DNA from: CAZNFR01 sp964572225
GTDB lineage: Bacteria; Bacteroidota; Bacteroidia; Bacteroidales; GCA-2748055
NCBI GenBank assembly: GCA_964572225.1
Contig: CAZNFR010000055.1
Coordinates: 1-24,580, forward strand
Direction of reading: 5' to 3'
DNA length: 24,580 nucleotides
Below are positions 8,432 through 16,696 of this stretch, one piece after another. Both the position numbers and the translations under genes were made by a program. The stretch's first letter is position 1. Every line of letters starts with the position of its first letter. The notes under the pieces were generated by a model that saw only the letters and a program-made list of their open reading frames with translations, had not been told where the DNA came from and searched no databases.

Positions 8432-9748
8432 CTAGTTTACATAAAAGGGAAGGTTCGCAGTGGCTACTTTGTGTTGTTTGTCTCTCACGTACACAAAAAG
8501 ACGGTAAGCTCCTTTTTTTGAAGGGGCTTCCAGGGTAATTTTCCCCATGGATGGATTTTGGATCAATCCGTACATGCTCTCGGGCCGGCTTTCCAAATCT
8601 CCGCCTACTCCGAGGTCGGTACTTTCGTGCATAATCTCCCAACTAAACTTCAAGCTGTCGTTCTCGAAATTGTGGACAAAGACTTCGGCCGAATAGGTTT
8701 GAGAAGCATTCAGTTTTATGTTATCAAAAGCGGAAAGTCCGTTCAGTCTCAGGGAATCGAGACGTGGAGCCCGGTTTTCAGGCCATTCACCGTTCCAGAT
8801 ATAATACATGGCATCGATGGTTTCGGTATGACTCCCATCTTCTGTAAACAGTCCATACCATGTTGGTGTGCGCTCCTGTTTCTGTCCCCAGAAGAAAACA
8901 TACGAACCCAGGCAATGAAGGGAATCAGCTTTTATGGCAACCTTAAAGCGGTGGATATAGGATTCTGCTTTCTCCCGGCTGGTTTGCTCAATAGGTACAT
9001 CCCAACTGGTTCTTGCCACCTCCCAATGACCGGTGGCTCCCCATTCGGATACTACATAGGGTCCTGTGTATCCACTCTCTTTTATTCTTTGCTGTAGATT
9101 GGGCAGATCACCGTACATTTGAATACTAAGAAAATCCAGATCCGGCGCCCTTTTTTCAATCTGCTCCACATCTTCTTTTTTTATCCCGGCCAGCATAGTA
9201 GTAGTCAGGTGATTAGGATCCACTTCATTGATCATTTTTGCGATATCATTAACGGCATCCCAGACTTTATAATTGGAATAGTTCAGGTTCAATTCATTTC
9301 CAATTCCCCATAAGATGAGAGCCGGGTGATCCTTATACTTGAGTACTTCTGACTTCATATAGTCGAGTTGTTTACGTACAGCTGCGGTATCGTTGTAATC
9401 GAAGCCATTTCGTTCTTTTTTCACATCCAGTCCCATGGTTACGGTAAGACCGTGCTGGTGAGCCAGATCCAGAAATTCTTTAGCTGTGTGGTTATCCATT
9501 ACGGTGCTCCAGGAACGGCATGAATTGGCCCTGGCATCCGCCAGTTCGGGTATTTTATTCAGCTCTGTACCTGCCCCCAAAATGGTATAGGGTTCTCCAT
9601 CCAGCATAAGACGATACTTTTCCCCTTCTTTAATTAATTCTACTTTTTTGGGTCCGTTCTCTGATGGGTCTTTCTTAACCGGATTTTTTGTATTACATCC
9701 CGTGGTAAGAAGCATAGCCGAAAGTATGATAGCAATGATTGGATTCAT
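8432..9748 (-). CDS. Lipoprotein glycoside hydrolase, clan GH-A TIM barrel plus C-terminal beta domain (GH2-like or GH158-like)
   Basis: This 438-residue lipoprotein has the signal peptide MNPIIAIILSAMLLTTGC, with the acylated cysteine at residue 18. The catalytic barrel spans roughly residues 38-320. LWGIGNELN supplies the acid/base Glu152 after the usual Asn, and YVVSEWGATG supplies the nucleophile Glu235; both are typical of clan GH-A retaining enzymes. Residues about 326-438 form a beta-sandwich-like tail. The start is set by an ATGA overlap: this ATG (9748-9746) overlaps the TGA of the upstream permease, implying translational coupling. The frame is open a further 50 codons upstream, but that part lies inside the permease gene and would bury the signal peptide. 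Few acidic residues follow the cysteine, so a periplasm-facing location is more likely than surface display. In this locus it probably trims imported beta-glucan oligosaccharides. GH2-TIM and GH158 are the candidate families. Confidence 0.83.
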   Translation of the reverse strand: MNPIIAIILSAMLLTTGCNTKNPVKKDPSENGPKKVELIKEGEKYRLMLDGEPYTILGAGTELNKIPELADARANSCRSWSTVMDNHTAKEFLDLAHQHGLTVTMGLDVKKERNGFDYNDTAAVRKQLDYMKSEVLKYKDHPALILWGIGNELNLNYSNYKVWDAVNDIAKMINEVDPNHLTTTMLAGIKKEDVEQIEKRAPDLDFLSIQMYGDLPNLQQRIKESGYTGPYVVSEWGATGHWEVARTSWDVPIEQTSREKAESYIHRFKVAIKADSLHCLGSYVFFWGQKQERTPTWYGLFTEDGSHTETIDAMYYIWNGEWPENRAPRLDSLRLNGLSAFDNIKLNASQTYSAEVFVHNFENDSLKFSWEIMHESTDLGVGGDLESRPESMYGLIQNPSMGKITLEAPSKKGAYRLFVYVRDKQHKVATANLPFYVN

Positions 9749-11313
9749 GATTTTTCTTTTACTAAGATTTGTTCCAGTTCTTCCAAGGTTTTTCCTTTGG
9801 TTTCCGGAAGGTAAATTTTCAGGAATATCAATCCTGTTATGGCGAAACCGCCATAAATGAAAAAGGTGGCCGAGTTGCCAAGGTTCTCCAGTTCCCATGG
9901 AAAAACCAGTTGAACCAGAAAACTAAAGGCGGAATTGATGGTGCCTGCAAAGGAAATTGCCAATGCCCTGTATCGGTTTGGAAATAATTCTGAAAAGAGA
10001 ACCCACATAACCGGCCCCAGTGAGCAGGCAAAGGATGCCACAAACGCGATAATTCCAATAAGAACAAGGGGTTGGTTAATATTTATGGCAGAGGTGAGGA
10101 GCTGTCGCTCCTGATCGTCGGTCAATCCGCCTTCAAAATGCGTACTTATAAATTCTCTAAATTCGAGATCGCTCTGAAAGCTTTTATCCTTCATTTGAAA
10201 TAGCTTTTCCTGGTTAAAGCCATGCTGCAGTTCACGAATCTTATCTTCTTCCAGGCTATAAGTGGCCGACCCGAACGTAAATCCGATCAAGGCCATGGAT
10301 ACGGCGATTCCTGAGATCCCTGCCATCAACAAGGGTTTCCTTCCTGCCCTGTCAATAAGCCAAATGGCAACCAGGGTAAAGACAAGATTGGTAAGTCCCA
10401 CAATTATGGCCTGGGCGAATGCTGCATCCACACCCACCCCGGATTGTTCAAAGATCATCGGTGCATAAAAGAATACCGCATTAATTCCGGTAATTTGCTG
10501 AGTGATGGCAATCACGACCCCTATGATCATCACCAGCTTCAGGGATGGTTTGAAAAGTTCCCGGAGCCTTACCTTACTTTTATTTAAATCTTTGTTTAGA
10601 CTTTCTTTGATGGCCCTGAATTCCGTTTCGGCATTTGCCTCCCCGGCTGACTTCCGGATTACCTTTAGTCCTTCATCCTCTTTCTGGTTCATGATCAGCC
10701 AGCGTGGACTCCTCGGAACCAGATATAAAAGAGCGAAGTAAAGAATGGCAGGAATGGCTTCCACACCCAGCATGTATCTCCAGGGTTGTTCATCCAGGCT
10801 TATTGATGAAACCCATGAATTTCCTGAACCGCTTAGTTTGAGGATAAGATAGTTTGAAAAGAATGCCACGGAGATTCCGAGCACGATGTTCAACTGATTA
10901 AACGATACCAGTCTTCCTCTTATCCCCGGGGGAGCGATCTCGGCAATGTACATGGGGGCAATTATTAGGGAGGCTCCCACGCCGATTCCCCCGAGCATCC
11001 GGGCGACGATAAAAAACCAGAATTCGTTGGCTGTTGCCGAGGTAATGGCCGACACGGCATAGAACAAGGCTGCATAGCCGAGAACCTTTTTTCTTCCAAT
11101 CCGATCGCTTACAGGTCCGGCTATAAACATGGTAGCCGTAGCGGTAAGGGTGAGACAGGCCACTGCCCATCCGAGCTGTATTTTTGAGAGGCTGAAATCC
11201 CCTTCAATGAATCGGACCACACCTGAGATTACCGAGGCATCAAATCCCATCAGGAATCCCCCCAGGGCAACGATAAGGGCAATACGTATTACATATGACT
11301 TGTTCATAGCCAT
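9745..11313 (-). CDS. Sugar porter (SP) family MFS permease
   Basis: This is a 522-residue inner-membrane sugar permease of the SP family (XylE/GLUT type) with 12 predicted membrane segments. Signatures are GPVSDRIGRKK (66-76), RMLGGIGVG, YIAEIAPPGIRGRL, PRSPRWLI (about 200-207) and QQITGINAVFFYAP (272-285), where Gln272, Gln273 and Asn278 match the sugar-binding positions of the family. DRAGRKP and the terminal PETKGKTLEELE are also present. Residues about 352-413 form an unusually long hydrophilic loop between membrane segments 9 and 10. Two ATGs, two codons apart, could serve as start; the first is used here. The gene is 62 bases behind GH16 and its stop overlaps the next start by four bases. 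It probably imports glucose or short oligosaccharides released in the periplasm. Confidence 0.92.
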   Translation of the reverse strand: MAMNKSYVIRIALIVALGGFLMGFDASVISGVVRFIEGDFSLSKIQLGWAVACLTLTATATMFIAGPVSDRIGRKKVLGYAALFYAVSAITSATANEFWFFIVARMLGGIGVGASLIIAPMYIAEIAPPGIRGRLVSFNQLNIVLGISVAFFSNYLILKLSGSGNSWVSSISLDEQPWRYMLGVEAIPAILYFALLYLVPRSPRWLIMNQKEDEGLKVIRKSAGEANAETEFRAIKESLNKDLNKSKVRLRELFKPSLKLVMIIGVVIAITQQITGINAVFFYAPMIFEQSGVGVDAAFAQAIIVGLTNLVFTLVAIWLIDRAGRKPLLMAGISGIAVSMALIGFTFGSATYSLEEDKIRELQHGFNQEKLFQMKDKSFQSDLEFREFISTHFEGGLTDDQERQLLTSAININQPLVLIGIIAFVASFACSLGPVMWVLFSELFPNRYRALAISFAGTINSAFSFLVQLVFPWELENLGNSATFFIYGGFAITGLIFLKIYLPETKGKTLEELEQILVKEKS

Positions 11314-11375
11314 TTATTTTTTTGAGGCCTTTCAGGGTTGATGAAGGCTCAACATTTTATAAATTAACCACTTAC

Positions 11376-13373
11376 CTAATTTTTGATAAATTTGAGATTT
11401 ATTTTCTCTTCCGCATTTTTAAATTTTATAAAATAAACTCCTGGAGGCAAGGTCCGGACCTGGATTGCCTGATCCGGATCCACGGTACCTGATTGGTAAA
11501 TTTTACCGCTTACATCGCTAATAAAATAGTGATAACTATTGGCCTGCTTATTCAACCGAATATGATCGGAAACAGGATTAGGGTAAAGTGTTATCCCATT
11601 AGGTTTAGAACTATCCACATTGGTGCCTTTGGTAACAAAGGTCATCCTTCCCAGGTTAAATTCACCCACATTAAATACCAACCGTATCAGGCTGTCGGTC
11701 TCATAGAATTGAATATCCTCCTCTATAATGGTAGTGAAAGCGGTCCACGAAAATGTTGAGGGAATGGATATATTCCCAGACCGGTCTTCACCGTTTACCA
11801 GGATCTGCATATTTCCCCCTCCTGCCTGGGAGGCCACCCTGAGTTCAGCCCTGTATAATCCTTCGGTTTGAACGTCTATTGAATATTCGATCCATTCTCC
11901 ATTTCGAATCCACCCAACTGTACCACCGCCATCATTCAACTCGGTATCTACTCCTTCGTCCTGCCGGATACCGGGTCCTACATTTTCTTCGTCAATGTCA
12001 TGATAGGAAAAACCTTCACCACCGGTGTCGTAGTATACACTTTCGATGGTGCCTGGCAGGGAATGACGGGTTCGGGGATCCGGATAGGGAAGCTGCAAAA
12101 CCGAGGTTACCAGAATGGAATCGGTAAGCGTTCCGCAATTAGTTGTGATATTTGAAATGACATATCCATCCGTGTTTCCCCAGGTCAGATTTACGGAATT
12201 GCTGTCTGCTGTTCCGTTTAGCACTGCATCGGCGGGAAATGTCCAGGCATAATTTCCATTGACAAATTCAGGTACATGGTATGTGTTATCAGGGGAGAAG
12301 GCTTCTACTTTCTCCTCACCGGTGATTTCAACCTCGCCCAAACTAACATTTCGACTCAGGATGTATTCACCACAATTACCGATAACTGTGCAAACTACGG
12401 TTCCGGCTTCACAACCCCAGGCAACGCTGACCTCGTGGGTTCCCTGACCCTCAAGGATTAAAGCATCATCAGGTACGGTCCAGTTATACTGGAAATCATC
12501 GGATTCCACGGTTTTAAACTTAAGGCCAGATTGTCCGGCACTTACAAGGGTGTCACCCTGTAAACCAGGTTCTTCGTTTCTTTGATAAACTCTGACATAA
12601 TCCACATGCATTTCCTGAGGGAACACAGTGCCTGCATTTGGACTTCCCGGCCAGTTTCCTCCCACAGCTACGTTTAGCAGAAGAAAGAATTTCTCCCGGA
12701 ATTCACTAAGGTAGGCGGGAGTCATGTCGGCGACATGGTATTGTATACCGTCGATATACCATCGGATTTCGGTTTCGGTCCATTCAACCGAAAAAACATG
12801 AAAGGTATCGGCCAGGATGCCTTCCGGAAGCTGGTAAGATCCTCCATACTGAGCATGATTTCCATTAGCGTCGGCATAATGAATGGTGCCGTGAACTACA
12901 TCATCTCTGCCTTCTCCACCTCCGATCATTTCCATGATATCGATCTCACCACTGCCCGGCCAGGAAGTTCCTTCGAAAATATTATTTCCCAGCATCCAAA
13001 ATGCGGGCCAGATTCCCTGTCCGTAAGGCAGCTTGATGCTTGCTTCAATTTTTCCGTATTTCCATGATTGTAAAGGGTAGGTTATCAGTCTGGCCGAGGT
13101 ATACTGACTATTATTGTAATTTTCCCTGATTGCACGGATGGTAAGATAACCCTTATCAACATAGGCATTATTTGACCTTTCACGGGTATAATACTGCAAT
13201 TCATTATTACCCCAACCGCTACCTCCGACTTCATAATTCCAGTTAGCCGGATCAGGGAATCCTGTATAGTTGAATTCGTCGCTCCAGACAAGCTCGTAGC
13301 AGGATTGTGCCCTGGCTGTTAAGCCGGTGAGCAGGACAAGGAACAATGCCAAGCTGTTCATTCTACACTTCAT
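11376..13373 (-). CDS. GH16 endo-beta-1,3-glucanase (laminarinase) with two Ig/PKD-like domains, CBM6 and T9SS sorting domain
   Basis: This 665-residue secreted enzyme should cut internal beta-1,3 (or mixed 1,3/1,4) glucan bonds outside the cell. The signal peptide covers residues 1-22 (TARA-Q). The GH16 jelly-roll covers about 24-266, with WSDEFN, YGKIEASIKLP, GIWPAFWMLG, the catalytic E143-I-D145-I-M-E148 (nucleophile Glu143, acid/base Glu148) and DYVRVYQ. The extra Met in E-x-D-x-M-E is the laminarinase form; lichenases lack it. Two Ig/PKD-like modules (about 275-345 and 350-425) share W-T-(V/F)-P and W-G patterns. A CBM6-like domain spans about 440-582 (NGEWIEYSIDV, YRAELRVAS). The tail ITLYPNPVSDHIRL to FIKN is a T9SS sorting domain. 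A strong terminator stands just upstream, so expression depends on read-through or a separate start. ATG at 13361 is an alternative start. Confidence 0.94.
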   Translation of the reverse strand: MKCRMNSLALFLVLLTGLTARAQSCYELVWSDEFNYTGFPDPANWNYEVGGSGWGNNELQYYTRERSNNAYVDKGYLTIRAIRENYNNSQYTSARLITYPLQSWKYGKIEASIKLPYGQGIWPAFWMLGNNIFEGTSWPGSGEIDIMEMIGGGEGRDDVVHGTIHYADANGNHAQYGGSYQLPEGILADTFHVFSVEWTETEIRWYIDGIQYHVADMTPAYLSEFREKFFLLLNVAVGGNWPGSPNAGTVFPQEMHVDYVRVYQRNEEPGLQGDTLVSAGQSGLKFKTVESDDFQYNWTVPDDALILEGQGTHEVSVAWGCEAGTVVCTVIGNCGEYILSRNVSLGEVEITGEEKVEAFSPDNTYHVPEFVNGNYAWTFPADAVLNGTADSNSVNLTWGNTDGYVISNITTNCGTLTDSILVTSVLQLPYPDPRTRHSLPGTIESVYYDTGGEGFSYHDIDEENVGPGIRQDEGVDTELNDGGGTVGWIRNGEWIEYSIDVQTEGLYRAELRVASQAGGGNMQILVNGEDRSGNISIPSTFSWTAFTTIIEEDIQFYETDSLIRLVFNVGEFNLGRMTFVTKGTNVDSSKPNGITLYPNPVSDHIRLNKQANSYHYFISDVSGKIYQSGTVDPDQAIQVRTLPPGVYFIKFKNAEEKINLKFIKN

Positions 13374-13394
13374 CTCTACCTTGTTTTAAATAAG

Positions 13395-13429
13395 TAAAAA
13401 AAAGGAGGCTGCCCAACCCGCAGCCTCCT
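13395..13429 (-). terminator. Intrinsic terminator inside the PUL, between the CBM9 and GH16 genes
   Basis: On the minus strand a perfect 10-bp GC-rich stem (AGGAGGCTGC / GCAGCCTCCT) with a 7-base loop is followed by a run of eight to nine T. It starts 11 bases after the CBM9 gene stop and ends about 22 bases before the GH16 ATG, leaving little room for a new promoter. It should lower transcription of GH16 and everything after it relative to susC, susD and the CBM9 gene. Confidence 0.92.
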
Positions 13430-13440
13430 GAATGAAAAAA

Positions 13441-15126
13441 CTACCTGACTACAACCTTGCGGGTACTTGAGTTTCCGCTCTCATCGGTAATTCTTAGCAT
13501 AACAAAACCTTTTTCAACCTTTTCACCCAAATTTATACTGAAACGGGTGGAGTTGATCTCAGTCTGAGAGAATACCAGTCTGCCGGTAATATCGAATACT
13601 TCAAGGGTTCTGAGTTGATTTTCAGCCTGAATGGTCATCTGGTCTGCAACCGGATTCGGATAAATGCTCAGCTTAGGTATTTCGAATCTGTCATCAACGG
13701 AAGTTTCGACCGTCTTATCCGACAAAGTAATGGTTCCGTATAGTTCTGTGTTCTGATAGTTGATATCTGCGTTGGTACTCCAGGCAACAATATAGTCCCT
13801 GCCGGAACCATCGGCAACATCGGCAACACTTACATCGAAGTTAAACTCTACACCTACCAGGGGAAGGAATGCATTGGAAAGGGAAGTCCAGGGAATTGCC
13901 CACTCCATAGTGTACCCTGAATTATTTGAATGTTCAGTTTGTGCCCTTTCAACATTTGTTCCCCAGGCTTCTGTTACATTTGCAGATCCAGTGTAGGTGT
14001 CAAGTCCGCGCACCCCTCTTATTTGCCAGTCGTTGGCATCAAAAGGTGTACCGGCAGACTGATTCATATCGAAGAATAGTTCAACATTGTCGTTCTCGTA
14101 TGGTGCCTCTCCGGTATTGTAGAAAGTCGCATCGTCAACATAATTAAGAATATATACATTGTCGATATCCCACATTATTTTAAAGTATGAGTATAGTCCA
14201 GTGGGATTTCCAAACCAGCTTCTTTGCTGCAGTGGGTGGGCTTTAGCGTTATCCCAGATTGCATCAATTTCGCCATCAATGGTTGGGGGATTTCCGGCTA
14301 CATCAATCGCCAGAGCTGTTCCATCTTCAGGTTCCTCTATAAGGATAAGATAGTTCCAGTCCATCATTGCTGCACCACCTGAAACATTTATTGTAGTGGT
14401 ATCTATATTTGTACCATCAACAGAAATGATTGCTTCATATGCACCTCCACCGCTAACAATGGTATAGGGAGCAAGGTCCTTTTGAGCAGTATAAAGATTT
14501 CCGTCCTGGGTAAGTGTGATATCTTCACCCTCCACTTCAAGTCCGACACTGGTCTGTGCAATTCCCAGTTTATCATCTATTTTCATATTCACAGTCACAT
14601 CACTGGCAAAAACAGCAGCGGGTCCTACCACGTTGTCGAAATACCAGGTGGTTGCTTCTGTGGTGTTAAAGTTGAAGAAGAAAACCAACTGATTGTAAAG
14701 TCCGGCATCGAGGTTGTCTGCGAAGGTGAAAGTTAAAGTCTGCCAGGCGTTAGCCGTTGTGTATTCCGCTGATATTTCCACGAACTGAGCCGTATTGGCT
14801 GAATTTTCGAGTTTTAATAAAACCGTACCGGTCACATCGGAAAGAATATCTACGGTAAATTCAAAATCAGTATCTGAGAAGGTAATCGTTCCCCCGACAG
14901 GCATGGCTATACCTGCCCATGTTTCAGGGCCTGTGGTAATAAGGCCGACTTTGGCCGAAGTGTTACCGGTGGTATTCGGGTTATCCACTCCGAATTCATG
15001 GCCGTTTCCTCCGAAATCGTAACCAATAGGATTGGTATGGGTTTCGAAGTCGAGGTAGGTAGTTTGTCCCGTAGCAACCACAGAGATTGCTAACAAAAAA
15101 ATAAACGTAAGTACATAATTTTTCAT
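13441..15126 (-). CDS. Secreted CBM9-like carbohydrate-binding protein with T9SS sorting domain
   Basis: I see no catalytic domain in this 561-residue protein; it is probably a surface glycan-binding protein of the locus. The signal peptide covers residues 1-20 (VVATG-Q). An N-terminal beta-sandwich (about 22-168, starting TTYLDFETH and ending WYFDNV) resembles jelly-roll carbohydrate-binding or galactose-binding folds. A linker or Ig-like segment (about 170-265) contains DWNYLILIEEP. The CBM9-like domain (about 275-468) begins with the family opening PTIDGEIDAIWDNA, then ENDNVELFFDM and YTMEWAIPW. The C-terminus (LSIYPNPVADQMTI to VVVR) is a T9SS sorting domain, so the protein is exported across the outer membrane. 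It lies 39 bases behind susD, in the position usually held by SusE/F-like binding proteins, and is followed by a terminator. The ligand is inferred from its neighbours. Confidence 0.85.
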   Translation of the reverse strand: MKNYVLTFIFLLAISVVATGQTTYLDFETHTNPIGYDFGGNGHEFGVDNPNTTGNTSAKVGLITTGPETWAGIAMPVGGTITFSDTDFEFTVDILSDVTGTVLLKLENSANTAQFVEISAEYTTANAWQTLTFTFADNLDAGLYNQLVFFFNFNTTEATTWYFDNVVGPAAVFASDVTVNMKIDDKLGIAQTSVGLEVEGEDITLTQDGNLYTAQKDLAPYTIVSGGGAYEAIISVDGTNIDTTTINVSGGAAMMDWNYLILIEEPEDGTALAIDVAGNPPTIDGEIDAIWDNAKAHPLQQRSWFGNPTGLYSYFKIMWDIDNVYILNYVDDATFYNTGEAPYENDNVELFFDMNQSAGTPFDANDWQIRGVRGLDTYTGSANVTEAWGTNVERAQTEHSNNSGYTMEWAIPWTSLSNAFLPLVGVEFNFDVSVADVADGSGRDYIVAWSTNADINYQNTELYGTITLSDKTVETSVDDRFEIPKLSIYPNPVADQMTIQAENQLRTLEVFDITGRLVFSQTEINSTRFSINLGEKVEKGFVMLRITDESGNSSTRKVVVR

Positions 15127-15165
15127 AATCTGAAATTTTAGTTGATTAATTTAATTCTGACTTTT

Positions 15166-16677
15166 CTAGTAATTATCGTTTTGACTTAGTGTATAATCGG
15201 AGTTAATAATTTCTTCCTGAGGGATTGGAAAGACTTCATGCTTACCTGCAACAAATCCTTTGGCACCCAATACTTCAGCGGCATCTCCCCAACGCACAAG
15301 ATCGAAGTAACGGAATCCTTCCATGGCCAGTTCCAGTCTTCTTTCCTTTTTGATGTCGGCCAGGGTTACCCCGGTGATGGGATCCAACCCGGCTCTTTGT
15401 CTCACTTTGTTGAAATGTACATCCGGATCTCCGGTACCGCTCCCGATAATGGCTTCAGCCATCATTAACAGCACATCGGCGTAGCGGATAATTCTCTCGT
15501 TGGTTTCATAGTTCCACTCGGCCGCATCGGGTGAGGTTATGTGGGCCCAGGGGGCTCTTTTCTTGCTAAACCAACCGGTAAAGCCTTCATTCTGCTCCCA
15601 TCCGGAAGCGCCAATTTGATTCAGGAAGGCTCCTCCATAAGCGGTTCCGTTTTTCCGTACCGGATCTCCTTCAGAATCGTAGGCTGCGATAAGATCTTCG
15701 GTTACCATGTCGAATCCCCACCCTGAATTTAAGGTATCGGTGGAAATGCCTCTGGGACCTGACATTTGCACATCTATGTTGCCCCCATTCACACGTCCGT
15801 TACCCCAGTCTCCTCCACGATCGATATTTGCATACTCAATCTCGAAAATGGATTCCACCCCGTGTTCATATTCAAATCTCCATACATTGTCGTAAACCGG
15901 TTCCAGATCATAGAGCCCGGAGCCGATAACTTTTTCAAATTCGGCTTTGGCCAGGTTATAATATTCTGTAGCTGAAAGTGCGAGGTCATATTTTTGCTGG
16001 TACCAGGGTGAAGCCATATACAAATAAACCTTACCTAACATTGCATTTCCGGCACCCCGGGTTACTCTGTAATTTTCCGGTGGGGAAACAGCAAGATCAG
16101 TTTCGGCTTCTTTGAGATCTTTCACAACCTGTTCAAGCACTTCAACGGCAGGAACCCTTTCCTGGTTGTACTCACTGGGACCGAGGGTTTCAAGGATGAG
16201 AGGTACATCCCCGAAAAAGCGAACCAGTTCAAAATAATAGTGAGCCCTCAGAAACTTAGCCTCAGCTATATATTCTCTGGAAGTTTGGGATGCCTCTGGA
16301 TCGGCATTATTTATTACCGTGTTTGCACGGGATATGCCATAGAAACCCCTCCTCCATAATTGAAGGACGGCTGTATTGGTAGGTAGCATCCTGAATTCAG
16401 CTATGGCATGGTATTCCGGCCTGTCGTTAGGTCCGCCTCCAACAACTTTGGAGTCATCGGATGGAAAATTTGCAAGGAAATAGTAGGATGACCAACCGGA
16501 GAAGTATTTCGGTTGAAGCATGGAATAGGTGGCAATAAGTCCGCGGAAAATCTGCTCTTCGGTCTGGTAGTAATTGGATTCCAGATTTTGTCCGATGGGT
16601 TTTAGCTCGAGCCAGTCTTCCGAACAACTGCTCATGCTCACAAGCAATATTGCAATAAGGATTCTGTATAATTTCAT
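15166..16677 (-). CDS. susD: SusD/RagB-family outer-membrane glycan-binding lipoprotein
   Basis: SusD proteins sit as lids on the paired SusC transporter at the cell surface and bind oligosaccharides. The signal peptide ends in the lipobox SMSSC with the acylated cysteine at residue 18. The following Ser-Glu-Asp is a plausible surface-export signal. The family start (DWLELKPIG), the TPR-like helices with FRGLIATYSML and ISRANTVINNA, and LRAHYYFELVRFFGDVPL are present. The C-terminal block RRLELAMEGFRYFDLVRWGDA and VFPIPQEEI then follow. The 503 residues are a typical length. The gene is 19 bases behind susC, so the two should be co-transcribed. The symbol denotes the family role; the glycan is inferred to be a beta-1,3-glucan from the GH16 and phosphorylase genes. 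Confidence 0.96.
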   Translation of the reverse strand: MKLYRILIAILLVSMSSCSEDWLELKPIGQNLESNYYQTEEQIFRGLIATYSMLQPKYFSGWSSYYFLANFPSDDSKVVGGGPNDRPEYHAIAEFRMLPTNTAVLQLWRRGFYGISRANTVINNADPEASQTSREYIAEAKFLRAHYYFELVRFFGDVPLILETLGPSEYNQERVPAVEVLEQVVKDLKEAETDLAVSPPENYRVTRGAGNAMLGKVYLYMASPWYQQKYDLALSATEYYNLAKAEFEKVIGSGLYDLEPVYDNVWRFEYEHGVESIFEIEYANIDRGGDWGNGRVNGGNIDVQMSGPRGISTDTLNSGWGFDMVTEDLIAAYDSEGDPVRKNGTAYGGAFLNQIGASGWEQNEGFTGWFSKKRAPWAHITSPDAAEWNYETNERIIRYADVLLMMAEAIIGSGTGDPDVHFNKVRQRAGLDPITGVTLADIKKERRLELAMEGFRYFDLVRWGDAAEVLGAKGFVAGKHEVFPIPQEEIINSDYTLSQNDNY

Positions 16678-16696
16678 CGTTCTAAATTTTTTATGA

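Noticed and set aside
9749..9898. A 50-codon N-terminal extension of the lipoprotein glycosidase frame
   Set aside because: It lies wholly inside the 3' end of the SP permease gene, would place the lipoprotein signal peptide in the interior, and has no homologous look. The ATGA overlap gives a better start.
11314..11375. Imperfect hairpin (TTGAGCCTT / AAGGCCTCAA) between GH16 and the SP permease genes
   Set aside because: The stem has a bulge and is followed by A rather than T on the transcribed strand, so it does not qualify as an intrinsic terminator.
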